A DNA stretch of 5,986 bases, from contig ONYR01000106.1 in NCBI GenBank assembly GCA_900322165.1, positions 1 through 5,986 on the forward strand, given 5' to 3'. The notes under the pieces were generated by a model. The model saw only the letters and a list, made by a program, of their open reading frames with translations, ran no database searches and was not told the DNA's origin. This DNA comes from an uncultured Eubacteriales bacterium (lineage in GTDB: Bacteria > Bacillota > Clostridia > Lachnospirales > Bianqueaceae). Both the position numbers and the translations under genes were made by a program. Shown here in pieces: positions 1 through 4,945 of this stretch. Position 1 is the first letter of the stretch; each line of letters opens with the position of its first letter.

Positions 1-54
1 GGATGAAAGAAGCAACACTACAAAATCGCAGTAAACATGCGGCTTTCAGCCGTC

Positions 55-73
55 TTCACCGTATATCGGTGAA
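55..73. promoter_or_regulatory. 19-bp palindrome, possible operator
   Basis: TTCACCGTATATCGGTGAA has two perfectly complementary 7-bp arms around TATAT. A shorter hairpin, CGGC-TTTCA-GCCG, sits just left at 40-52. Symmetry and size fit a dimeric repressor site, but I see no convincing -35/-10 pair on either strand, and the gene it would serve would lie outside the window. Otherwise bases 1-193 hold nothing I can support as a gene: short open frames there have no ribosome site or recognisable protein features. Confidence 0.3.
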
Positions 74-193
74 TAATTCAGGTTTAGGTTACTCTTCACC
101 TTCCTCCGTCCCCGTTGCACGCCCCAATCTTGCAGCCCCGTCTGAAATCCACAAAATAAACTACCCACTGCCGCTTGCACGCATCCTCCGTTA

Positions 194-266
194 CAGAAGA
201 AAACAAAACCCCACAGACCCTCTCGACGAAGCATGAGGAGCTAGGAGAGAGGGTCTGTGGGGTTTT
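194..266 (-). terminator. Rho-independent terminator of the operon
   Basis: A perfect 20-bp inverted repeat: aaaaccccacagaccctctc at 205-224 pairs with 247-266 around a 22-nt loop (225-246). Reading the minus strand, the G-rich 3' arm ends GGGGTTTT and runs on into GTTTTCTTCTG, a good U-rich tail. It follows the last gene by 70 nt. The plus-strand exit (GGGGTTTTACATCTTCT) is less T-rich, but the stem could also work for a rightward transcript entering from the left. Confidence 0.9.
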
Positions 267-290
267 ACATCTTCTGGTGAAGCATGAGGA
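228..290. repeat. 12-nt direct repeat in and beside the terminator
   Basis: GAAGCATGAGGA occurs at 228-239, inside the terminator loop, and again at 279-290, in the spacer between the hydrolase stop and the stem, 51 nt apart. On the minus strand the similarity extends loosely upstream (CCCTCTTTGATCCTCATGCTTC versus CCCTCT, four extra bases, then CTCCTCATGCTTC). Confidence 0.85.
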
Positions 291-336
291 TCAAAGAGGG
301 AGCGGTATCGGGTGTTTTTATTTTGGTGATATTCGG

Positions 337-1278
337 TCAGATGCCTTGCCTCCTCAGCCATTCGGTGCACAGATCGGCCCAGTGCATTAAGTGCTCATCG
401 CGCATGGACAGGTCGTTGTTTCCATCACCCAGGGCCATGCCGTGGACACCGTCGGGGAAGCAGTGAAGCTCGAAGGGAATACCGACTTCGGTGAGGCGGG
501 AGGCGAGGGTGAAGGCGTTGCGCGGGTCATCGGAGTTCGTCTGCCAGATGAAGAAGGGCGGATTGTCGATCGCAAGGTTGTTTTCCGGAGAGAGGTAGAG
601 CTTGTTTTTCTTGTCCGGATCCGCAAACGGACTGCGGAAGAACGGGCCGGGGAAGGCCATGGTCGCGAAGGCGCCGTAGCCCATCACGCAGGCATCGGGA
701 CGGCAGGAGAAGCGCTCGATGACGTCCTCGGCTTCCGGGTTGCCGTTGTCGTAATGGGTGGAGCAGTTGCCGGAGAGCATTGCGCCGGCGGAGAAGCCCA
801 TGACCGCGATCTTGTCGGTGATGCCAAGTGTTTCCTGATTCGCTCTCAGATAGCGGATCGCGCGCTGCATGTCATCGATCGCGTCAAACCGGGTGTAGGG
901 TTTGAGACGGTAGGTGAGGATCGCGCAGTTAAAGCCCTGACGGACAAAGTAATCGGCGACGTTCATGCCTTCGCATCCGGTGCGGGATTCAAAACCGCCG
1001 CCGTGCGCGACGATGATCGTACCGACCGGGTGATCGACGCCCTGAGCGGGAACGAAAATGATGGACGGTTCCGTCTGAAGCGGATCACGGTCATCGAAAT
1101 TCGGCGTGCCGTTTTCCCAGAGCTTGATAACGTCAAAACGGGGAAGGGCATCATTCCAGATCTTCTTGTTGCCTTCGAGATCGAAGGTTCCGTCCGGCTT
1201 GCGGTGCTTGGATACGTGACGGATGACCGCCTTTTCTTCAACGACGCGGCGAAGGGCCTCAACGTTCTTTTCGTACAT
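337..1278 (-). CDS. Alpha/beta hydrolase, carbohydrate-esterase-like
   Basis: Serine hydrolase of the alpha/beta fold, 313 residues, without signal peptide or membrane segment, so probably cytoplasmic. Landmarks in order: AHGGGFESR at 91-99, the HGGG-type oxyanion-hole motif; GFSAG at 161-165 with nucleophile Ser163; SDDP at 249-252, supplying the probable acid (Asp250 or Asp251); and DGVHGMAL at 276-283 with catalytic His279. This order fits acetyl-xylan esterase and BD-FAE-like enzymes that remove acetyl or other acyl groups from sugars; a small-ester or peptidase-like substrate remains possible. The N-terminal 70 residues carry no motif I recognise and may shape the entrance to the active site. 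It is the last gene of the operon: 41 nt separate it from the aldehyde dehydrogenase stop, and the terminator stem begins 70 nt after its TGA. In this setting it may de-acylate an imported oligosaccharide before the other enzymes act, which is inference. Confidence 0.92.
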   Translation of the reverse strand: MYEKNVEALRRVVEEKAVIRHVSKHRKPDGTFDLEGNKKIWNDALPRFDVIKLWENGTPNFDDRDPLQTEPSIIFVPAQGVDHPVGTIIVAHGGGFESRTGCEGMNVADYFVRQGFNCAILTYRLKPYTRFDAIDDMQRAIRYLRANQETLGITDKIAVMGFSAGAMLSGNCSTHYDNGNPEAEDVIERFSCRPDACVMGYGAFATMAFPGPFFRSPFADPDKKNKLYLSPENNLAIDNPPFFIWQTNSDDPRNAFTLASRLTEVGIPFELHCFPDGVHGMALGDGNNDLSMRDEHLMHWADLCTEWLRRQGI

Positions 1279-1279
1279 C

Positions 1280-1292
1280 GATGAATCTCCTT
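1280..1292 (-). promoter_or_regulatory. Ribosome-site leader of the hydrolase gene
   Basis: Minus-strand AAGGAGATTCATC followed by one G and the ATG at 1278; GGAG is 8 nt from the start. Identical over 13 nt to the leader of the aldehyde dehydrogenase gene. It partly overlaps the first copy of the tandem duplication. Confidence 0.8.
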
Positions 1293-1332
1293 TCAGTTCA
1301 GTTCAGAATGCCTTTCAGTTCAGTTCAGAATT
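1289..1332. repeat. 22-bp tandem duplication at the aldehyde dehydrogenase/hydrolase junction
   Basis: Two adjacent 22-bp copies, 1289-1310 and 1311-1332, match at 21 of 22 positions, differing only at the last base (g1310 versus t1332). Each contains three TTCAG units (plus strand), at 1292-1306 and 1314-1328. The copy at 1311-1332 contains the last codons and TGA of the aldehyde dehydrogenase gene; the other lies in the spacer and abuts the hydrolase ribosome site. Confidence 0.95.
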
Positions 1333-2759
1333 CCTTTGAACGAGATCATTTTCTGCTGGGTCATTTCTTCGAGTGTGCAGACCGCACCCTCGCGACCGAT
1401 ACCGGAGTACTTGTAGCCGCCGAAGGGCTGATGCGCGAGACGGTAGTTGCCGGTTCCGTTGATGATGCAGGCGCCGGCTTCGATACGGTTTGCGACGACC
1501 ATCGCGGTCTTCATATCCGAGGTCATGACACCGGAGGAGAGGCCGTACTTGGTGTTGTTTGCGATCTCAAGCGCTTCCTCGAGCGTATCAAAGACGATCA
1601 GCGGCCAAACGGGGCCGAAGACTTCCATATCGCGGGCAATGTCGGTATCCTTGGAGACCTCGATGACGGTCGGAGCGATGTATGCGCCGCTGCGGGTGCC
1701 GCCGGTCAGGATCTTTCCTCCTTGCTGCACGGTCTTTTCAAGCTGCTCCATGACCGTGATCGCTGCGCTCTCGCGGATCACCGGACCCATCTCGGTCGCA
1801 GGATCGGCGGGATCGCCGACCTTAACGGCTTCGAGGCGCTTAACAAGATCATTCTTGAAACGGTCATAGATACCGCGCTGTACGATAAAGCGCTTGCTGG
1901 CGCAGCAGGTCTGTCCGGCGTTGCCGATGCGGCCGCCGATGACTTCATTCAGCGCCTTTTCATAGTCGCAGTCATCGAAAACGATGAGAGGATCATTGCC
2001 GCCAAGCTCCAGCGAAACGTGGCGCAGATCTGCCGCGCAGGCCTTGGCGAGGGAGATGCCGACCTCGGTCGAGCCGGTGAAGCTCACCGCGTGGACTCTC
2101 GGATCCTTTGCGGCGGCGGCGCCGATAAGGCTGCCGCTTCCGGTCACGCAGGAGATGGCCTTGGCCGGGACACCGGCCTCAAGCAGGAACTGCGTCATCA
2201 GAACCGCGCTGCGCGGGGTCTTGCTGGAAGGCATCAGGACAACGCTGTTTCCGGTGACAAGCATCGGGGCAGCCTTGTGTGCGGCAAGCTCAAAGGGGTA
2301 GTTGAACGGAACGATGTTCGCGAAAACACCGAGCGGTTCATGGATCGTGAACGCGACATCACCAACGCTGCGGGCTTCCGCGTTGTAGGGGAGGGTGTCG
2401 CCGTAGAAGGTGTAGGCTGCGGCGCAGTAGATCCGGAAGATCGCAGCGTTGGCGTAGACTTCGGTGCGGGCCTGTTCGATCGGCTTGCCGCCTTCTTCGC
2501 ACATGATTTCAGCGATCTTCTGTACATTTTCGTCTTTGGTAATGATGCGGCAGTAGGTCTCCAGAATGTCCAGACGGTCGTAGAGCGGAACCTTGTTCCA
2601 TTCCTTCTGGCCTTCGACGGCCAGCGAGATCGCATAGTCCAGGTCTTCCAGAGTCGCAGCGGGAACGGTGTCGACGACGGTGCCGAATGCGGGATTGACA
2701 ACATCGAGAGTCTTTCCGTCTTTCGCGTCGACAAACTGTCCGTTGATGATCATCTGCAT
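1320..2759 (-). CDS. Aldehyde dehydrogenase family protein
   Basis: NAD(P)+-dependent oxidation of an aldehyde to a carboxylic acid, cytoplasmic; 479 residues is full length for the superfamily. The catalytic set is present: PFNYPF at 151-156 with Asn153; FTGSTEVG at 227-234, the cofactor-binding turn; ELGGN at 251-255 with general-base Glu251; GQTCC at 282-286 with nucleophile Cys285; EVFGPV at 379-384 with Glu379; and the C-terminal PFGGYKYSGIGRE at 445-457. One oddity is VVLMPSSKTP at 173-182, where most relatives have Lys before Pro (VVLKPSxxTP); that Lys contacts the NAD(P) adenosine ribose, and here it is Met176. The protein resembles lactaldehyde, semialdehyde or glyceraldehyde dehydrogenase groups, but the substrate cannot be fixed. 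It lies 19 nt after the TIM-barrel gene. Its last codons are part of a 22-bp tandem duplication that continues into the spacer before the hydrolase gene. Confidence 0.95.
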   Translation of the reverse strand: MQMIINGQFVDAKDGKTLDVVNPAFGTVVDTVPAATLEDLDYAISLAVEGQKEWNKVPLYDRLDILETYCRIITKDENVQKIAEIMCEEGGKPIEQARTEVYANAAIFRIYCAAAYTFYGDTLPYNAEARSVGDVAFTIHEPLGVFANIVPFNYPFELAAHKAAPMLVTGNSVVLMPSSKTPRSAVLMTQFLLEAGVPAKAISCVTGSGSLIGAAAAKDPRVHAVSFTGSTEVGISLAKACAADLRHVSLELGGNDPLIVFDDCDYEKALNEVIGGRIGNAGQTCCASKRFIVQRGIYDRFKNDLVKRLEAVKVGDPADPATEMGPVIRESAAITVMEQLEKTVQQGGKILTGGTRSGAYIAPTVIEVSKDTDIARDMEVFGPVWPLIVFDTLEEALEIANNTKYGLSSGVMTSDMKTAMVVANRIEAGACIINGTGNYRLAHQPFGGYKYSGIGREGAVCTLEEMTQQKMISFKGILN

Positions 2760-2772
2760 GATGAATCTCCTT
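2760..2772 (-). promoter_or_regulatory. Ribosome-site leader of the aldehyde dehydrogenase gene
   Basis: Minus-strand AAGGAGATTCATC stands directly before the ATG at 2759, with GGAG 7 nt from the start. This favours the first Met over the third-codon Met (MQM). The identical 13 nt precede the hydrolase gene. Confidence 0.8.
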
Positions 2773-2778
2773 CCGTTA

Positions 2779-3615
2779 TCAAATCTTGCTTAAATATTCG
2801 CGGTCTGCCAGGATCGTGGTGAAGTTGTCGCCGGTATAGGCATATTCACGCTCCACGATATAGGCCTGAACGCCCTGTGCATCCGCGGCTTTCTTGATCT
2901 CAGGCATGTTGATGATGCCGTCGCCGAGCTTGCAGTTGATCTTCTGATGCTCATGGAGCAGGGCTTTCTGCGCTTCGTTGAAGATCGGACGTCCGTCTTC
3001 GCCGCGCTCGACCTTGCCCATGCGCTTGAAGATGTTCTTGTCATCCTCGGTCAAAACGCGGGCGGTTTCCTTCACGTGGATAAGCTCGAAGCGTCCGGCA
3101 TGGTCATTGATGAACTGTGCGGCATTGACACCGGCTCTCCAGGCCCAGGCCGCGTCAAGCTCGAAGGTGACAAGGTCCGGGTCCGTGTTTTTCAGGAAAA
3201 TGTCAATGACGGTCTCGTCGCCGTAAACGTCGAAATCGTTGTTGTGGTTGTGGTAACCGTACTTCATGCCGACAGCCTTGGCTTTGCGTCCCCATGCGTT
3301 GAGGTTCTCGGCCTGACGGTAGGCTTCATCGCGGGAAGCGACATGGACACCGGGGCAGATGAGGTAGCGGCAGCCGATCTGAGGCAGGTATTCCAGCTGA
3401 GAGGGAACATCCGGCTCATTGACGTGCGCACTGATAACGTCCATGCCCATGCTGTCCATGTAGGCCTTCAGTTCGGGGGCGGTCATGCCGCCGTACTGGC
3501 AGTTGAAAAGCTCAAGGCCCTTGTAGCCGGCCTTTTTGGCCATCTCGACATAGCCTTTAAAATCACGGGAGATCTCGCCCACGAAGGAAGCGGTGATCAA
3601 GTAAACGTCTTTCAT
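2779..3615 (-). CDS. Sugar phosphate isomerase/epimerase-like TIM-barrel protein
   Basis: A 278-residue protein of the xylose-isomerase-like TIM barrel (AP endonuclease 2) superfamily, the usual length. These enzymes are cytoplasmic and generally use a divalent metal. Visible landmarks: GLELF with Glu35 on an early strand; SAHV with His64; YGYHNHNNDF at 119-128 with His122/His124; FELDAAW at 151-157 with Glu152/Asp154; HVKE at 180-183; KLGDGIINMPEI at 229-240, the family's L-G-x-G substrate loop; and IVERE at 253-257 with Glu255. Glu152, Asp154, His180 and Glu255 are candidate metal or catalytic residues. The family includes ketose 3-epimerases, isomerases, inosose dehydratases, and lyases that cleave 3-keto glycosides made by Gfo/Idh/MocA partners. 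The oxidoreductase gene in the same operon makes that last role attractive but unproven. The start is firm: ATG overlaps the epimerase TGA, with GGAGG (3627-3623) 7 nt before it. Confidence 0.9.
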   Translation of the reverse strand: MKDVYLITASFVGEISRDFKGYVEMAKKAGYKGLELFNCQYGGMTAPELKAYMDSMGMDVISAHVNEPDVPSQLEYLPQIGCRYLICPGVHVASRDEAYRQAENLNAWGRKAKAVGMKYGYHNHNNDFDVYGDETVIDIFLKNTDPDLVTFELDAAWAWRAGVNAAQFINDHAGRFELIHVKETARVLTEDDKNIFKRMGKVERGEDGRPIFNEAQKALLHEHQKINCKLGDGIINMPEIKKAADAQGVQAYIVEREYAYTGDNFTTILADREYLSKI

Positions 3616-4907
3616 GTCAATACCTCCGGCTTTGCTTCAGGGCAAAGCATCTTCTGTGTGCGCTCCATGATCTCAAAGCACATCTGAGAGTTGTGGAACG
3701 GGCACTTGCCGCCGTTTAATTTGTCAAATCCGTGCATGCCGTCGACGACCTTCCAGCCGTCCTCATCGACTACAATGTTGTTGTACCAGTCACCATGCTC
3801 GCGGTTGACAAAATACTTGTCAAGGAAATCAACCTGTTTCTCGCAGGCATCGAGGAAGCGGTCCTCTCCGGTCAGCTGATAGCCAAGGAGCATCGCGGTC
3901 ACGGCCTCGGCCTGAGCCCACCAGATGTGACTCTTTTCACGCTCGCCGCTGACAAGGTCGCCGCCGTTGTACAGGCTGTGCCACGGGTCGAAATCGGCCT
4001 CAAGCACGCGCTCGAGGACAGACGTGACCACGCGCTTCATATTCGCCTTCAGCGTTTCATCACCGACGATATCGGCGACCTTCATGGCAAGGTAGCTGAT
4101 CTCACAGTCGTGGCCGAAACTCTGTCTCGTTCCGACACGCTCACCGTCCGGACCGACGATCGTCTTGAAGCAGTGATAGGTTTCATCGTACAGATCGCTG
4201 ACAACATATTCCGCCATCTCGCGGAGAGCCTGTAAGATATTCTCATCTCCGGCTGCGCGGTAGAGCTGCACGTAGGCCTGGCAGAGGTGGTGCGGGAACA
4301 TGACGGAGCCTTCCGGGAAGAAGAAAGCGGGGCGCTTGGGCGCTTCCTCGCCATCCTTCGGTTTCTTGCCGCCGAAGCCCATGCCCTCGGCCTTTTTCCA
4401 GTCGCGGGTCATGTTGTTGTAGTAGCGGGAGGGACCCCATTTGGCCTCATTCTCCATGTGGGCGGCACACTCGCGGGCCACGCGGAGCGCTTCCTCGCAG
4501 CCGCTTGCGCGGTAGTAGGCGCTGCAGCCCATGATCAGGAAGGCCTCGCAGTAATTGGGTTTATTGTCATTCAGAACTTCACCGGTCTCGGTGACGGTCG
4601 TATAAGCGCCGCCGAACTCCGGATCATAAAAACGATGCATCAGCTCGTTGTAGGTGTACTCGGCTTTTTCCAGATACAGCGGGTTCTTCAGAAAACGGTA
4701 GGCGGTGGAGAAGGCGTAGAGCATGCGCCCGGTCAGCGTCAGGCCTCTGGGCTCATCATTCAGACGCTCCATCTCCAGTGTTACGCGGCCAAAGAAGCCG
4801 CCGTTTTCCTTGTCAACGATGTAGTCACTCGTCCAGAACGGAAAAATGACATCGACGGCCTGAGTGTGAGCCCAGGCCGCGAGTTTGGTTAAACGTTCGT
4901 TATTCAT
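3612..4907 (-). CDS. AGE-family epimerase, cellobiose 2-epimerase-like
   Basis: Member of the N-acylglucosamine 2-epimerase superfamily, an (alpha/alpha)6-barrel fold; about 431 residues is near the normal length. Motifs (numbered from Met at 4907): RMLYAFSTAYR at 61-71; FPHHL at 204-208; SFGHDCE at 263-269 with His266; WWAQAE at 329-334; KCPFHN at 401-406 with His405. A His in a GHD-E context and a second in KCP-[YF]-HN are the two catalytic general acid/base histidines of cellobiose/mannobiose 2-epimerases, so that subgroup is favoured over GlcNAc 2-epimerase. The likely reaction is reversible C2 epimerisation at a reducing-end sugar, or an aldose-ketose isomerisation as in YihS-type relatives. 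A Lys/Gly-rich stretch at about 168-196 looks like an insertion. The alternative upstream ATG at 4928 would add seven residues but has no ribosome site; AAGAGGA lies before the 4907 ATG. The TGA overlaps the next gene's ATG by 4 nt, suggesting translational coupling. No signal peptide. Confidence 0.9.
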   Translation of the reverse strand: MNNERLTKLAAWAHTQAVDVIFPFWTSDYIVDKENGGFFGRVTLEMERLNDEPRGLTLTGRMLYAFSTAYRFLKNPLYLEKAEYTYNELMHRFYDPEFGGAYTTVTETGEVLNDNKPNYCEAFLIMGCSAYYRASGCEEALRVARECAAHMENEAKWGPSRYYNNMTRDWKKAEGMGFGGKKPKDGEEAPKRPAFFFPEGSVMFPHHLCQAYVQLYRAAGDENILQALREMAEYVVSDLYDETYHCFKTIVGPDGERVGTRQSFGHDCEISYLAMKVADIVGDETLKANMKRVVTSVLERVLEADFDPWHSLYNGGDLVSGEREKSHIWWAQAEAVTAMLLGYQLTGEDRFLDACEKQVDFLDKYFVNREHGDWYNNIVVDEDGWKVVDGMHGFDKLNGGKCPFHNSQMCFEIMERTQKMLCPEAKPEVLT

Positions 4908-4917
4908 GGAAAGCTTA

Positions 4918-4924
4918 TCCTCTT
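4918..4924 (-). promoter_or_regulatory. Ribosome binding site deciding the epimerase start
   Basis: On the minus strand AAGAGGA lies 10 nt before the ATG at 4907. The alternative ATG at 4928 is preceded by a T-rich, purine-poor stretch (TTTTTCAACTG) with nothing resembling a Shine-Dalgarno sequence. Spacing to 4907 is slightly long, so the choice is probable rather than certain. Confidence 0.55.
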
Positions 4925-4945
4925 TCATCAGTTGAAAAACGGATA

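Noticed and set aside
72..77. AATAAT as a possible plus-strand -10 box
   Set aside because: No -35-like hexamer sits 16-18 nt upstream; the candidates fall at 12 or 22 nt.
3..236. A 77-codon plus-strand frame at the left edge, running into the terminator stem
   Set aside because: No ribosome site visible, no recognisable motifs, and it reads through the palindrome and terminator arm. A gene here is not supported.
391..1284. A 297-codon plus-strand open frame opposite the hydrolase
   Set aside because: Also in codon register with the real gene and without recognisable protein motifs; a shadow of GC-rich codon use.
1292..1328. TTCAG/CTGAA triplet repeats as a phase-variation switch for the aldehyde dehydrogenase end
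   Set aside because: Losing one 5-nt unit leaves the TGA in frame at the same place, and further loss adds only a few residues before another stop, so slippage would not switch the gene off.
1281..2822. A 513-codon open frame on the plus strand, antisense to the aldehyde dehydrogenase gene
   Set aside because: It is in exact codon register with the real gene, so it stays open simply because that gene avoids TTA, CTA and TCA codons. Its protein shows no recognisable motifs, while the minus-strand protein has a complete catalytic set.
2947..3687. Long plus-strand open frame opposite the TIM-barrel gene
   Set aside because: Codon-register shadow; the Val-rich low-complexity translation is typical of an antisense read.
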